64,000 nucleotides of DNA, taken from Kaistia dalseonensis. GTDB taxonomy: Bacteria > Pseudomonadota > Alphaproteobacteria > Rhizobiales > Kaistiaceae. Position 1 is the stretch's first letter, and each line of letters opens with the position of its first letter. Position numbers and translations under genes: made by a program. Shown one piece after another: positions 44,351 through 54,299 of the stretch. The notes beneath the pieces were generated by a model. The model saw nothing but the letters and a program-made list of their open reading frames with translations. It was not told the DNA's origin and searched no databases. The stretch covers positions 310,001 through 374,000 of the forward strand of contig NZ_JAUSVO010000001.1 in assembly GCF_030814715.1 (NCBI RefSeq), given 5' to 3'.

Positions 44351-45433
44351 TCAGTTCTCGAAGCGCTTTCCGACGAGATCGACCGTATCCTTCGTCACGA
44401 GCTGCGCGCTGGTGTCGAGATTGGCGGCGGAGATGCCGCGGTCGATCTGGAGGTAGAGCTGCGCGACGGGCCAGAAGCCCTGCAGGAACGGCTGCTGGCC
44501 GAGCGAGCCGGTCAGCGCGCCGGTGCGGATCTGCTCCTGCTGCTTCGGACCGAGGTCGAAGCCGAAGGCGCAGACCTTGCCGTTGAGCTTGAGCTGGGCC
44601 ACCGCATCGCCGAGCGCCGGCGTCACGAAGCCATTGGCGGCAAACGCGCCGACGACGTCGCCGCGCGATTCGATCAGCGACACGACCGAATTGGTGATGT
44701 CGTCCTTGTTGACGTCGATGCCGATATTCTCCGGGCCGGCATCGACCTTGAAGTCGGCCAGGCGGCCGGCATCGTTCAGCCCCTTGACGGTGGCCTCGAA
44801 GGCGGCCGTCACGCGGCGGTTGACCTCTTCATTGCCGAGCGTCGTCGTCGACGGGAAGATGATCGAGCCGCCCTTGGCGCCGCTCGCGAGCACGCATTTG
44901 GCGAGCGCCTCGCCGCCGATCGCCGCGGCCTGCGACTGCTGGCCGGTATGGCTGATCTGCGAGCGGTTGGCGATCTTCGGATCGAACGAATTGGTCGTCG
45001 CGACCGGAATGCCGTTGGCGAAGGCCTTCTTGACGATGTCGTCATAGGCGCCGGATTGCGGCGTGGTCAGGATCAGCCCGTCGATCGTCGGATCGTTGAT
45101 GACCTGGTTCAGGATCTCGATCTCGCGCGGAATATCGTCGACCGGGGCTTCCGAGCCGAGCTTGATCAGGTTGATGCCGAAGGCGTTGGCGGCCACCTGC
45201 GCGCCGACATAGGTCGGGTCGAAGAAGCCGTTGCCGGCGGTGTGGGTGATGATCGCGAAGGTCAGCTTGCCGTCCTTGGAGTGGAAATCCTTGGTCGTCG
45301 GCGCTTCCTTGGCGGCGTCCTCGAACGAATAGCCGCCGACGGCCTTGTCGAGCGTGCCGGACTGGGCATGGGCATAGCTGGCGATGACCGAGACGGCGGC
45401 GCCGAACGCCAGCGTCTTCATGAGCGTTTTCAT
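44351..45433 (-). CDS. Sugar ABC importer substrate-binding protein (RbsB/FrcB-like)
   Basis: This 360-residue periplasmic protein has a signal peptide (TLAFGAAVSVIASYAHAQ) and the type I sugar-binding fold. Family segments are KLTFAIITHTAGNGFFDPTYVGAQVAANAFG, INDPTIDGLILTTPQSGAYDDIVKKAFANGIPVATTNSFDP and QQPFLQGFWPVAQLYLQI. It is the first gene of the fused-permease importer. GGGAGGATAG precedes the ATG. The sugar cannot be stated; fructose- or ribose-type importers are the closest by arrangement. Confidence 0.92.
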   Translation of the reverse strand: MKTLMKTLAFGAAVSVIASYAHAQSGTLDKAVGGYSFEDAAKEAPTTKDFHSKDGKLTFAIITHTAGNGFFDPTYVGAQVAANAFGINLIKLGSEAPVDDIPREIEILNQVINDPTIDGLILTTPQSGAYDDIVKKAFANGIPVATTNSFDPKIANRSQISHTGQQSQAAAIGGEALAKCVLASGAKGGSIIFPSTTTLGNEEVNRRVTAAFEATVKGLNDAGRLADFKVDAGPENIGIDVNKDDITNSVVSLIESRGDVVGAFAANGFVTPALGDAVAQLKLNGKVCAFGFDLGPKQQEQIRTGALTGSLGQQPFLQGFWPVAQLYLQIDRGISAANLDTSAQLVTKDTVDLVGKRFEN

Positions 45434-45776
45434 ACTATCCTCCCAAATAGCTGATCCCGGACTTCTTTGAAATCGATCCAGGTGGCGGCAGCATATTGAA
45501 CGGGATCGAGGGTCGCAACGACTCGATGATGTGTTGAAGCGGATTTTGAGGTTCGCTCTTCAAAGTATCGGTCATTGAATACAGGCTGAAAATTCTGATG
45601 CACTGCACACATCATTTCACATCATAACGACAAGTCTTCGGTCAATGATGCTGCAACGCGATATTGATTGGAGCGATCCTGCGGCAGTGCATGGCCGACT
45701 TTACGTCAGGACCGCCAGCCTGCGGGGCGCTCCCGGTGGACCGTTCAGGCTCGCGCGTGTCGGCATCCGGTTGCGG
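45434..45776. promoter_or_regulatory. Upstream region of the sugar importer, with a direct repeat and a short frame
   Basis: The 343-base gap carries a direct repeat, CACATCA-TTT-CACATCA, at 45608-45624, which could be an operator. A 46-codon frame on the minus strand begins ATG ACC GAT ACT TTG near 45570 and stops just before the importer ribosome site (end near 45437). It might be a leader peptide, but there is no family match and it could be chance. No other gene was seen. Confidence 0.35.
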
Positions 45777-46403
45777 TCAGCTGATGCCCATGTAGCGGCC
45801 GGGCTTGTGGTTCATCGCCAGGATCAGGTTGAGCACGGCGGCGCCGATCATCGACAGGATGACCTTGTCGATCGGCAGCACCATCAGCGCGCAGGCGAGG
45901 ATCACGCCGTCGACGGCGAGCTGGAAATAGCCGGCGCGGATGCCGTGATGGTCCTGCAGGTAGAGCGCGAGGATGTTGATGCCGCCGAGGCCCGCGCGGT
46001 GGCGGAACAGCATCAAGAGGCCGATGCCGGAGAGCGCGCCGCCGATGATCGCCGCATAGAGATCGTCGAGCCGGGCGAAGGAGACCCAGCCGGGCGTCAG
46101 CCGCGAGAAGAGCGAGACGAGGGCGACGGCGATGAAGGTCTTGAGCGTGAAGCGCCAGCCCATGCGGCGGAAGGCGAGAATGTAGAAGGGGAGGTTGATG
46201 ACGAAGAAGATCGCGCCGAAGGAAAATCGGCTGACATAGGAGACGAGCAGGGCGATGCCGGCGGTGCTGCCGGTCAGCAGCATCGCCTTGGTATAGAAGG
46301 TGACGCCGAGCGCGACGAGCAGCGTGCCGAGCAGCATCGCCAGCGCATCTTCATAGAGGCGGTGGCGATCATGGGGCGGCGGCACGCCGTCGTCGGTCGG
46401 CAT
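45777..46403 (-). CDS. YitT-family membrane protein
   Basis: The protein of 208 residues has about five to six hydrophobic segments and the YitT-type opening ALAMLLGTLLVALGVTFYTKAMLLTGSTAGIALLVSYVSRF. It continues with VINLPFYILAFRRMGWRFTLKTFIAVALVSL and GGALSGIGLLMLFRHRAGLGGINILALYLQ. The glycine-rich turn LGGINIL is typical. It lacks the C-terminal soluble DUF2179 domain found in many family members. Function is unknown in general. It starts 28 bases after the stop of the monooxygenase at 46431 and may be co-transcribed with it. Confidence 0.9.
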   Translation of the reverse strand: MPTDDGVPPPHDRHRLYEDALAMLLGTLLVALGVTFYTKAMLLTGSTAGIALLVSYVSRFSFGAIFFVINLPFYILAFRRMGWRFTLKTFIAVALVSLFSRLTPGWVSFARLDDLYAAIIGGALSGIGLLMLFRHRAGLGGINILALYLQDHHGIRAGYFQLAVDGVILACALMVLPIDKVILSMIGAAVLNLILAMNHKPGRYMGIS

Positions 46404-46430
46404 GGTTGCTGATGGGCCGGGCAGGGCGGC

Positions 46431-47738
46431 TCAGAACTCCTTCAGCGTCTGGCGCAGCGTCGGCTGCGTGTAGACGCTGCGGGTCAGGCCGCGGCGCTGC
46501 AGCGCGGGGATCAGCCCTTCCGTGACTTCGACCAGATATTTCCGGTTGATGCGGTGGAAGGGCGCGGTGATCAGGAAGCCGTCGCCGCCGACCGCCTCCA
46601 TGACCTCGCCCATCTGGTCGGCGACGCTGTCCGGCGTGCCGATCAGCTCGACCGAGCCCGACATGCCGCCATCGATCGCGAGCTGGCGCAGCGTCTTGCC
46701 CGAGCCCCATTGCTGGAACTTGTCGAGCGAACCCTGCTCGCCATTGGTGACGAGCTTTTCCGGCAGCGGCTTGTCGAGATCATAGACGGAGAAGTCGATA
46801 TCGGTGAACGAGCCAAAAAGGGCGAGCGCGCGCTTGACGTATTCGGTCGAGTTGACCGCGCGGTCGGTCTTGGCGCGAGCCTCCTCGATCGTATCGGCCA
46901 GGATGGGGGCGGCGAGGAACAGCACCTTGATGTCGTCCGGGTTGCGGCCGAGCGCCGCCGCGCGGGCGCGCACGTCGTCGCGATAGGCCTTCATCCCCTC
47001 GATGCCGTTCGCGGTCGCGATGATCGAATCGGCATATTTGGCGGCAAACTGCCGACCCTTGGGCGAGCCGCCGGCCTGCACATAGGCCGGGCGGCCCTGC
47101 GGCATCGGCGCGGTGTTGAGCGGGCCGCGCGAGGAGAAATACTTGCCCTTGAAATGGATCGGCCGAACCTTGTTGAAATCGGCATAGGTGTCCGTCTCGC
47201 GGTCCATGACGATCGCGTCGGGATCCCAGCTTTCGAACAATTGGCCGACGAGCTGGAGATATTCGTCCGCCATGTCGTAGCGCAGCTCGCGCGGCGGCAG
47301 CTTCTCGAGGCCGAAATTCTGCGCCGCCGTATCCTCGCCGCTGGTGACGATGTTCCAGCCGAAGCGGCCCTTGGCGATATGGTCCATGGTCGCCGCGAGG
47401 CGCGCGAGCAGGAAGGGCGGATAGGCCATGGTCGACATGGTCGTGACGACGCCGAGATTCTTGGTCGCCGCGCTGATCACGGCCGCGAGCGGCAGCGGAT
47501 CGTGCTTCGGCACCATGATGGCGGCCTTCAGATATTCCTCCGTCGTGCCGCCATAGGCTTCGGAGAGCATCAGCGTATCTTCGAACATGATGTAGTCGAA
47601 GCAGGCCCGCTCCAGCGCCTTCGCCATGTCGACATAGAACTCGCCATCCCAGGGCTGGCCGCCGGACGCGAACGGATCGTTCCATTCGTCGATGCCGAAG
47701 GTGGTGAACCAGCCGAGGTGAAAGCGTTTAGCCGCCAT
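46431..47738 (-). CDS. FMN-dependent monooxygenase, NtaA family (second copy)
   Basis: This 435-residue luciferase-like oxygenase has the family blocks ALERACFDYIMFEDTLM, MDHIAKGRFGWNIVTSGEDTAA and RPIHFKGKYFSSRGPLNTAPMPQGRPAYVQAGGSPKG. KYADSIIATANGIEGM and the C-terminal FHRINRKYLVEVTEGLIPALQRRG complete the pattern. It lacks an adjacent flavin reductase and must draw reduced FMN from elsewhere, perhaps the reductase at 8578. The ATG at 47738 follows GGAGA. Similar enzymes oxidise chelators, sulfonates or amines. Confidence 0.9.
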   Translation of the reverse strand: MAAKRFHLGWFTTFGIDEWNDPFASGGQPWDGEFYVDMAKALERACFDYIMFEDTLMLSEAYGGTTEEYLKAAIMVPKHDPLPLAAVISAATKNLGVVTTMSTMAYPPFLLARLAATMDHIAKGRFGWNIVTSGEDTAAQNFGLEKLPPRELRYDMADEYLQLVGQLFESWDPDAIVMDRETDTYADFNKVRPIHFKGKYFSSRGPLNTAPMPQGRPAYVQAGGSPKGRQFAAKYADSIIATANGIEGMKAYRDDVRARAAALGRNPDDIKVLFLAAPILADTIEEARAKTDRAVNSTEYVKRALALFGSFTDIDFSVYDLDKPLPEKLVTNGEQGSLDKFQQWGSGKTLRQLAIDGGMSGSVELIGTPDSVADQMGEVMEAVGGDGFLITAPFHRINRKYLVEVTEGLIPALQRRGLTRSVYTQPTLRQTLKEF

Positions 47739-48012
47739 ATCCGAAGTCTCCGCAACAAGATGCCCGTTCCGAGGAGCGAGGATGGAGGGTGGCTTAAGCG
47801 TTGCAAAGATTAGATATTCGCCAGATGCGCCATGAAAGAGGCAGCGACCTGCCGCAGATCGGCCCGCATGCGCGCAATGACGCCTGCAATGTGCGTGGCG
47901 GGCCGGCAGCTCTGTCGCGGCTCGACGGGAAAGGGGGGCTGTGCGATGGTCCGCCGACTGGCGCCCCGGCGCTTTCGGCGCCTCTTGGCGCATTTGGCTT
48001 ACGGAACATCAT

Positions 48013-48897
48013 ATGACGGATCTCGGTCTTCGCCCTCTTGTCCCGACGCTCTATCAGCTGGCCGAGAGCCCGGTCTATGACGACCGCAGTCACAGGCTGG
48101 TGTTCTGCGACATCGTCGACAATGCCGTCCACGCCGTCGATCTCGCGACTGGTGAAGATCGCGTCTGGCGCTTTCCTTCGCTCGTTGCCTCGCTTGGCCT
48201 CGCCGAAAGCGGCAAGATCGTCGTGGCGCTCAAGGACAGCGTCATTCTGTTCGATCCCGAGACCGGGACGAGCAAGACGCTCGCCTCCGTCGAGGCCGAC
48301 AAGCCATCGACGCGGTTGAACGACGGCAAGGTCGGGCCGGACGGCGCGTTCTGGGTCGGCACCATCAACGAAGCGGCCGATCGAGCGCCGATTGGCGGGC
48401 TCTACCGCGTCGATGCGGCCGGCCATGTCGAACTCAAGGTCGACGGCATCAAATGCTCGAACGGCCTCGCCTTTACGGCCGATGGCCGCACCATGTTCCA
48501 CACCGATACGCGCGGCCCCTGGATCGACCGCTGGGATTTCGATCCCGCGACGGGCGCGATTTCCGGCCGCACGCGGATCGCGACGCCTGATGACGCGACG
48601 GGGCGGCCCGATGGCGGGGCGGCGGATGTCGAGGGCTATTACTGGAGTTCCGGCGTCTCGGCCGCGCGCCTCAACCGCTACGCGCCGGATGGCACGCTGG
48701 TCGAGAGCTATCCGGTCCCGGCGGCGGCGCCGACCATGCCGGCCTTTGGCGGGCCCGACATGAAGACGCTCTTCGTCACCAGCCTGCGGCAGGGGCGCAG
48801 CGCCGAGCAACTGGCGCAATATCCGCTGAGCGGCAGCGTCTTCATCGGTGCGGCGCCGGTCGCGGGCGTCAAGGTCTCGCGCTTCCGCGATATCTGA
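48013..48897 (+). CDS. SMP-30/gluconolactonase family hydrolase
   Basis: The 294-residue six-bladed beta-propeller has the metal-binding residues of the family. The first glutamate lies in LAESPVYDD, an asparagine in STRLNDGKVGPDGAFWVGT, a second asparagine in KCSNGLAFTADGRTMFHTDT, and an aspartate in RPDGGAADVEGYYWSSG. It hydrolyses sugar lactones such as gluconolactone or L-arabinonolactone in the cytoplasm. The ATG at 48013 is where the family begins; the ribosome site is weak. It is divergent from the NtaA-type gene. A role in sugar-acid metabolism together with the sugar importers is plausible. Confidence 0.9.
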   Translation: MTDLGLRPLVPTLYQLAESPVYDDRSHRLVFCDIVDNAVHAVDLATGEDRVWRFPSLVASLGLAESGKIVVALKDSVILFDPETGTSKTLASVEADKPSTRLNDGKVGPDGAFWVGTINEAADRAPIGGLYRVDAAGHVELKVDGIKCSNGLAFTADGRTMFHTDTRGPWIDRWDFDPATGAISGRTRIATPDDATGRPDGGAADVEGYYWSSGVSAARLNRYAPDGTLVESYPVPAAAPTMPAFGGPDMKTLFVTSLRQGRSAEQLAQYPLSGSVFIGAAPVAGVKVSRFRDI

Positions 48898-48989
48898 GCC
48901 GTCCTGTTCGAGGGCGCGACCTCGCGACGGGCGAGCGCCCTCGGACATGAGCCGCCTAACTAAAACGGGCGCTGGCGAAACGGAGCTGA

Positions 48990-49260
48990 AAATAAAAAAG
49001 CAAGGCCCGTGAGAGCCTTGCTTCTTAGTTCGCGTCCTACCCCTCAAGCCGAGCTTTTCGCCCGATTGGCTTGATCGAGCTCATTAAACGAGCCCGGCGG
49101 CAGCAGCCTTACGGCGCGCCAGAGGGGTCTTCCTCCCAAGACTCAGACCGCGATGCCATTTGTTGGAACCGTGCTTGTTCGCCGGTTCCTTTCTTATGGG
49201 GACGGACGTTATCCAAGCTTCGAACGCTTGTCATCTATTTGTGCAGCCCCAGCACATTAT
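48990..49260 (-). ncRNA. Candidate small transcript ending at a strong terminator
   Basis: A minus-strand transcript is suggested by the terminator at 48998-49023 and by a promoter-like element near 49260 overlapping the palindrome at 49266-49282. Roughly 240-270 bases lie between. Two short frames could be translated: one of 41 codons beginning ATG ACA AGC GTT near 49235, and an ATG-less one with NKWHRGLSLGRKTPLARRKAAAAG before TAA near 49085. Neither has a clear ribosome site or a known family. A non-coding small RNA or a small basic protein are both possible. Confidence 0.35.
48998..49023 (-). terminator. Strong intrinsic terminator
   Basis: On the minus strand a perfect 9-base stem (AAGCAAGGC with GCCTTGCTT, loop of 8) is followed by TTTTTATTTT. 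It ends a transcript coming from the right. The plus-strand A-run on the other side means it may also serve the SMP-30 gene less well. Confidence 0.85.
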
Positions 49261-49265
49261 TTTTG

Positions 49266-49282
49266 CGTCAGTATGACTGACG
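49266..49282. promoter_or_regulatory. Perfect palindrome upstream of the candidate small transcript
   Basis: CGTCAGT-ATG-ACTGACG is an inverted repeat with 7-base arms. It lies beside AATAAT on the minus strand, a -10-like element, so it may be an operator for the small transcript. It is also 180 bases upstream of proS. Confidence 0.5.
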
Positions 49283-49461
49283 TGAATATGGAAATGACGG
49301 AATCGAGCCATAGCGAGGTTTGAACGTGCTTTATGCAGACTGCGCAGAATTGATGCAGCGGTCCGGACGTTCTGCGGCGATTGATCTCAAGCGCGCCCTT
49401 GTTTTTTCACTCGTCTATGGCTTGATGGCGGCCCATTCGACTCGTCCGGAGCCCCTGACTG

Positions 49462-50781
49462 ATGCGCCTTTCCCGGTCCTTCCTGCCGATCCTGCGCGAA
49501 ACGCCCAAAGAGGCCGAGATCGTCTCGCATCGGCTGATGCTGCGCGCGGGGCTGATACGCCAGCAAAGCGCCGGCATTTACTCCTGGCTGCCGCTCGGCA
49601 AGCGCGTGCTCGCCAATATCGAGCGAATCGTTCGCGAGGAGCAGGATCGCGCCGGCGCGATCGAGGTGTTGATGCCGACGCTGCAATCGGCCGATCTCTG
49701 GAAGGAGAGCGGGCGCTACGACGATTACGGCAAGGAGATGCTGCGCATCGAGGACCGGCACGAGCGCGCCATGCTCTACGGCCCGACGAATGAGGAGATG
49801 ATCACCGACATCTTCCGCAGCTATGTGCGCTCCTACAAGGAGCTGCCGCTCAATCTCTACCATATCCAGTGGAAGTTCCGCGACGAGGTCCGCCCCCGCT
49901 TCGGCGTGATGCGCGGCCGCGAATTCCTGATGAAGGACGCCTATTCCTTCGATATCGACGAGGCGGCGGCCCGCCGCGCCTATAACCGCATGTTCGTCGC
50001 CTATCTCAGGACCTTCGACCGCCTGGGCGTCAAGGCGATCCCGATGCGCGCCGATTCCGGCCCGATCGGCGGCGATGCGACGCATGAATTCATCGTGCTG
50101 GCCGCGACGGGTGAAAGCGCCGTCTTCCTCGACAAGGCCGCGCTCGATACGCCGATCCCGCCCGCCGACGTTGATTTCGACGGCGATCTCACGCCGATCG
50201 TCGCCGCCTGGACCGAGAAATACGCCGCGACCGAGGAAATGCACGACAAGGCCGTCTTCGAGGCCCTGCCAGAAGATCAGCGCATCGAGGCGCGCGGTAT
50301 CGAGGTCGGCCAGGTCTTCTATTTCGGCACGAAATATTCCGAGCCGATGGGCGCCAAGGTCACTGGCCCCGATGGTGTCGAGCACGCCGTCCATATGGGC
50401 TCCTACGGCATCGGCGTCTCGCGCCTCGTCGCCGCGATCATCGAGGCGAGCCATGACGAGGCCGGCATCATATGGCCGGAGAGCATCGCGCCCTACCGCG
50501 TCGGGCTCATCAACATGAAGGCCGGCGACGACGCGACCGACACGGTCTGCAACGCGATCTATGAGCGCCTTACGAATGCCGGAATCGAGGTCCTTTACGA
50601 TGATCTCGACCAGCGCGCCGGCGCCAAGTTCGCGACGATGGACCTGATCGGCCTGCCGTGGCAGCTGATCGTCGGTCCGCGTGGATTGGCGAATGGCGAA
50701 GTCGAATTGAAGCGACGCGCCACGGGCGAACGTGAGACACTGACGATCGACGCGGCAGTGAATCGGCTCATCGCGGGCTGA
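49462..50781 (+). CDS. proS: Prolyl-tRNA synthetase, short bacterial type
   Basis: The 439-residue class II aminoacyl-tRNA synthetase charges tRNA-Pro. Motif 1 surrounds [28 protein letters not shown], motif 2 is [32 protein letters not shown] and motif 3 is [17 protein letters not shown]. The anticodon-binding domain follows ([14 protein letters not shown] to the end). The long editing insertion of the E. coli enzyme is absent, as in alphaproteobacterial ProS of about 440 residues. It is followed by lolC and lolD, an order seen in Rhizobiales. Confidence 0.97.
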   Translation: MRLSRSFLPILRETPKEAEIVSHRLMLRAGLIRQQSAGIYSWLPLGKRVLANIERIVREEQDRAGAIEVLMPTLQSADLWKESGRYDDYGKEMLRIEDRHERAMLYGPTNEEMITDIFRSYVRSYKELPLNLYHIQWKFRDEVRPRFGVMRGREFLMKDAYSFDIDEAAARRAYNRMFVAYLRTFDRLGVKAIPMRADSGPIGGDATHEFIVLAATGESAVFLDKAALDTPIPPADVDFDGDLTPIVAAWTEKYAATEEMHDKAVFEALPEDQRIEARGIEVGQVFYFGTKYSEPMGAKVTGPDGVEHAVHMGSYGIGVSRLVAAIIEASHDEAGIIWPESIAPYRVGLINMKAGDDATDTVCNAIYERLTNAGIEVLYDDLDQRAGAKFATMDLIGLPWQLIVGPRGLANGEVELKRRATGERETLTIDAAVNRLIAG

Positions 50782-50823
50782 TCGGCTTTTGAACGGCGCG
50801 CTCGCGCCGCGGATAGGACAGGA

Positions 50824-52092
50824 ATGGCGGAGCCGACCGGCACCAAGCCTTTTTCAGCCTTCGAATGGATGCTGGCGCTGCGCTATCTTCGCGCGCGGCG
50901 CCGCGAGACGTTCATCTCGATCATTGCCGGCTTCTCCTTCATCGGCATCATGCTGGGCGTCGCGACGCTCATCATTGTCATGGCGGTGATGAATGGCTTT
51001 CGCGGTGAGCTGATCGGCAAGATCCTCGGCATTAACGGCCATGTGATCCTGCAGCCAATCGATACGCCACTGACAGATTTCGCCGATGTGAGCGCCCGGC
51101 TTGCGATGGTGAAGGGCGTCAAGGCGGCGATCCCCTTCGTCGAGGGCCAGGTGCTGGCCTCGGGCGCCTCGGCATCGAGCGGCGCGCTGGTGCGCGGCAT
51201 TCGCGCCGAGGATCTGCCGGCGATCCCCGGCGTCTCGAAGAATGTGAAGCTCGGCACGCTCGACAATTTCGACAGCGCCAATGGCGTGGCGATCGGAACG
51301 CGGCTCGCGACCTCGCTCGGCCTTTCGATCGGCGACAAGATCACGCTGGTCTCGCCGCGCGGCGCCGTGACTCCCATGGGGGTGACGCCGCGCGTGAAGG
51401 CCTATCCGATCGTGGCGATCTTCGAGATCGGCATGTCGGAATATGATTCCTCCTTCGTCTTCATGCCGTTCGCCGAGGCGCAGGCCTATTTCAACCAGGA
51501 CGACAAGGCGACTGCGATCGAGATCTATCTCGACGATGCCGACCAGACCGGGGCGATGCGCGATGAGCTCGAGAAGGCTGCGGGCCGGCCTGTGCTGCTG
51601 AGCGATTGGCGCCAGAGGAACATGACGTTCTTCTCCGCGCTGGAGGTCGAGCGCAACATGATGTTCATGATTCTGACCCTGATCGTGCTGGTCGCGGCCC
51701 TCAACATCATTTCCGGCCTCACCATGCTGGTGAAGGACAAGGGCCACGACATCGCGATCCTGCGCACCATGGGCGCGACGCGCGGCGCCATCCTGCGCGT
51801 GTTCTTCATCACCGGGGCGGCGATCGGCACCGTCGGCACCTTTGTCGGCGTGATCCTCGGCATGATCGTCTGCCTCAATATCGAATCGATCCGCCAGTTC
51901 GTCTCGTGGATCACGCGGACCGAGATCTTCTCGCCCGAGCTCTATTATCTCTCGCGCCTGCCCGCCGACATGAACGCCGGCGAGACGATCTCCATCGTCG
52001 TCATGGCGCTGGTGCTGTCCTATCTCGCGACGCTCTACCCGGCATGGCGGGCCGCCAGGCTCGATCCCGTCGAGGCATTGCGATACGAATGA
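50824..52092 (+). CDS. lolC: Lipoprotein-releasing ABC permease, LolC/LolE family
   Basis: The inner-membrane protein of 422 residues belongs to the LolC/E family that extracts lipoproteins for the Lol pathway. It has an N-terminal helix ([30 protein letters not shown]), a periplasmic MacB-like domain of about 200 residues, and three C-terminal FtsX helices ([40 protein letters not shown], then [20 protein letters not shown]). The stop overlaps lolD by four bases (ATGA). In most alphaproteobacteria one such protein (LolF-like) serves as both LolC and LolE, and no second copy is visible here. Confidence 0.95.
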   Translation: MAEPTGTKPFSAFEWMLALRYLRARRRETFISIIAGFSFIGIMLGVATLIIVMAVMNGFRGELIGKILGINGHVILQPIDTPLTDFADVSARLAMVKGVKAAIPFVEGQVLASGASASSGALVRGIRAEDLPAIPGVSKNVKLGTLDNFDSANGVAIGTRLATSLGLSIGDKITLVSPRGAVTPMGVTPRVKAYPIVAIFEIGMSEYDSSFVFMPFAEAQAYFNQDDKATAIEIYLDDADQTGAMRDELEKAAGRPVLLSDWRQRNMTFFSALEVERNMMFMILTLIVLVAALNIISGLTMLVKDKGHDIAILRTMGATRGAILRVFFITGAAIGTVGTFVGVILGMIVCLNIESIRQFVSWITRTEIFSPELYYLSRLPADMNAGETISIVVMALVLSYLATLYPAWRAARLDPVEALRYE

Positions 52093-52811
52093 GCGAACAG
52101 GCGAGCACCTTGTCGAGACCCACGGCTACGAAGCGCGTTCCCGTGCTGCGCCTTGCCGGCATAGAGCGCCATTACAAGGAAGGCGCGGGGCGGCTCAACA
52201 TATTGAGCGGCGCCAATCTCTCGGTCTATCCGGGCGAACTGGTCGCGCTCGTTGCGCCCTCTGGCGCCGGCAAGTCGACGCTGCTGCATGTGGCGGGCCT
52301 GCTCGAAAAGCCCGATGCCGGCGACGTCTTCATCGACGAGAAGCCGCTCGGCGAATTGAACGACGCCAACCGCACCATCATCCGCAGACTGCAGATCGGC
52401 TTCGTCTATCAGTTCCACCATCTGCTGCCGGAATTCTCGGCGCTGGAAAACGTGATGATGCCGCAACTGATCCGCGGCCTCTCCAAGGCCGAGGCGGCGA
52501 AGCGTGCGGCCGAACTGCTCTCCTATATGCGGCTCGGCGAGCGCAAGGATCACCGTCCGTCGGAGCTTTCCGGCGGCGAGCAACAGCGTGTCGCCATCGC
52601 GCGCGCGGTCGCCAATGCGCCGCGCATTCTTCTCGCCGACGAGCCGACCGGCAATCTCGATCCGACCACCGCCCATTACGTCTTCGACGCGCTCGCGGCG
52701 CTGGTGCGCGCCTCGGGACTCGCGGCGCTGATCGTCACCCACAATATGGACTTGGCGGAACGCATGGATCGCCGCATAACGCTGAACGCCGGCAAGATCG
52801 TCGAGTTCTAG
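52089..52811 (+). CDS. lolD: Lipoprotein-releasing ABC ATPase LolD
   Basis: The 240-residue ATPase powers lipoprotein release with LolC. Walker A is APSGAGKST, the LolD-type Q-loop region is [23 protein letters not shown], the signature is [19 protein letters not shown] and Walker B is [13 protein letters not shown]. The ATG at 52089 lies in the four-base overlap with lolC and is preferred to a much longer upstream frame. The gene order proS-lolC-lolD is common in the group. Confidence 0.96.
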   Translation: MSEQASTLSRPTATKRVPVLRLAGIERHYKEGAGRLNILSGANLSVYPGELVALVAPSGAGKSTLLHVAGLLEKPDAGDVFIDEKPLGELNDANRTIIRRLQIGFVYQFHHLLPEFSALENVMMPQLIRGLSKAEAAKRAAELLSYMRLGERKDHRPSELSGGEQQRVAIARAVANAPRILLADEPTGNLDPTTAHYVFDALAALVRASGLAALIVTHNMDLAERMDRRITLNAGKIVEF

Positions 52812-52844
52812 GCCGACCACAAACGCCAATCCAGGAAGCATCGC

Positions 52845-53126
52845 ATGTCGCTGACCACGCAGGACAAGCTCCTCATCGAGCAGCGCGTGACGAATGAAGG
52901 CCCGAACATCGTCGTCGCCTATCTGTTCTGGCTCTTCCTCTGGTTCGTCTCGGCGCACCGCTTCTATCTCGGACGCCCCAAATCAGCAGTGCTGCAGATC
53001 CTGAGCTATTTCATCGTGATCGGCTTCGTCTGGATCCTCGTCGACATCTTCCTGATCCCCGGCATGATCCGCGAGCGCCAGCAGCAAATTCGCGACCGTC
53101 TGGCGTTCCAGATGCTGCAGGGCTGA
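52845..53126 (+). CDS. TM2-domain membrane protein
   Basis: The protein of 93 residues has two membrane helices. AYLFWLFLWFVSAHRFYLGRPKSAVLQ carries the TM2 marker (aromatic, HRFYLG) and SYFIVIGFVWILVDIFLIPGMI carries the DxFLIP ending. The family is widespread and its function is unknown. It starts 33 bases after lolD in the same direction and may be the last gene of that run. Confidence 0.88.
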   Translation: MSLTTQDKLLIEQRVTNEGPNIVVAYLFWLFLWFVSAHRFYLGRPKSAVLQILSYFIVIGFVWILVDIFLIPGMIRERQQQIRDRLAFQMLQG

Positions 53127-53291
53127 CGCCACGGCAGGATATCCGCTGATATGGTGCGCCGGTAGAACGACGATCCGCCCAGACGTCTGAAATGGGATTG
53201 TCGTTCCTCGAAGTCGCGGTTTTCGTTTGTTAGTTTGCCCGTCCAATCTGGTCGGAGGGTTCGTCCCTCTGCTTTTCGAACGGGGACGACG

Positions 53292-54299
53292 ATGCGCTCG
53301 ATTTCGATCCTGACGGCTGCGGCCGTCTTCGCCCTCGGCGGTTTCGCCACCGCCTCGGCCGAGGAACCCACCAAGATCCTCAACGCCTCCTATGACGTGT
53401 CGCGCGAGCTCTTCGTCGCGGTCGACAAGGCCTTCGTCGAGAAATACGCCAAGGACACCGGCAAGACGGTCACGATCGACCAGTCCCATGCCGGCTCCTC
53501 GAAGCAGGCGCGCTCGATCCTGGAAGGCCTCGACGCCGACGTCGTGACCTTCAACCAGACCACCGACGTGCAGGTGCTGGCCGACAAGGGCTTCGTCGCC
53601 GCCGACTGGCAGGCCAAGTTCCCGAACCACGCCTCGCCTTATTATTCGCTGCCCGTCTTCCTCGTCCGCGCCGGCAATCCCAAGAACATCAAGGATTGGG
53701 ACGATCTCGTCCGCGACGACGTCAAGCTCGTCTTCCCGAACCCCAAGACATCGGGCAATGCGCGCTACACCTATCTGGCCGCGATGGCCTATGCGAAGGA
53801 GAAGTTCGGCAACGACGACGCGAAGGTCGAGGCCTTCATGAAGAAGTTCCTGTCGAACGTCCCGGTGTTCGATACGGGCGGCCGCGCCGCCACGACGACC
53901 TTCGTCGAGCGTGAGGTCGGCGACGTGCTGATCACCTTCGAGACGGAGACCATGGGCATTCGCAAGGAGTTCGGGGACGACAAGTTCCAGACCGTCACCC
54001 CCTCCGTCAGCCTGCTGGCCGATTTCCCCGTCGCGGTTGTCGACAAGGTCGCCGACAAGCGCGGCTCGCGTCAGCTCGCCACCGACTACCTCAATTTCCT
54101 CTACACGCCGGAAGGCCAGACCATTCTGGCCGAGAACGGCAACCGGGTGCGCAACGAGGCCGTGGCGGCCAAGTTCGCCGACAGCTTCCCCAAGGTTCGT
54201 CTGGTGACGGTCGACGAGGTGTTCGGCAGCTGGGCCGACGTGACGAAGAAGCAGTTCGGCTCCGATGGCGTGCTGGATCGCCTGCTCGCCGGCACGTGA
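53292..54299 (+). CDS. Sulfate/thiosulfate-binding periplasmic protein
   Basis: The 335-residue protein has a signal peptide (ISILTAAAVFALGGFATASA) and the Sbp/CysP pattern. This includes ILNASYDVSRELF, the ligand loop IDQSHAGSSKQARSILEGLDADVVTFNQ, FPNPKTSGNARYTYLAA and DTGGRAATTTFVEREVGDVLITFETE. It binds sulfate in the periplasm for the CysTW permease. The ATG at 53292 begins the signal peptide. The gene overlaps cysT through GTGA. Confidence 0.94.
   Translation: MRSISILTAAAVFALGGFATASAEEPTKILNASYDVSRELFVAVDKAFVEKYAKDTGKTVTIDQSHAGSSKQARSILEGLDADVVTFNQTTDVQVLADKGFVAADWQAKFPNHASPYYSLPVFLVRAGNPKNIKDWDDLVRDDVKLVFPNPKTSGNARYTYLAAMAYAKEKFGNDDAKVEAFMKKFLSNVPVFDTGGRAATTTFVEREVGDVLITFETETMGIRKEFGDDKFQTVTPSVSLLADFPVAVVDKVADKRGSRQLATDYLNFLYTPEGQTILAENGNRVRNEAVAAKFADSFPKVRLVTVDEVFGSWADVTKKQFGSDGVLDRLLAGT

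Noticed and set aside
41884-44586. 900-codon open frame on the plus strand opposite the fused permease
   Set aside because: It is rich in Asp, Glu, His and Arg with no domain, and is the antisense of a membrane protein with strong family motifs on the minus strand.
45430-45615. 61-codon minus-strand frame ending at the sugar-binding-protein start
   Set aside because: It shares the stretch with another short frame, has no ribosome site and no protein-like pattern.
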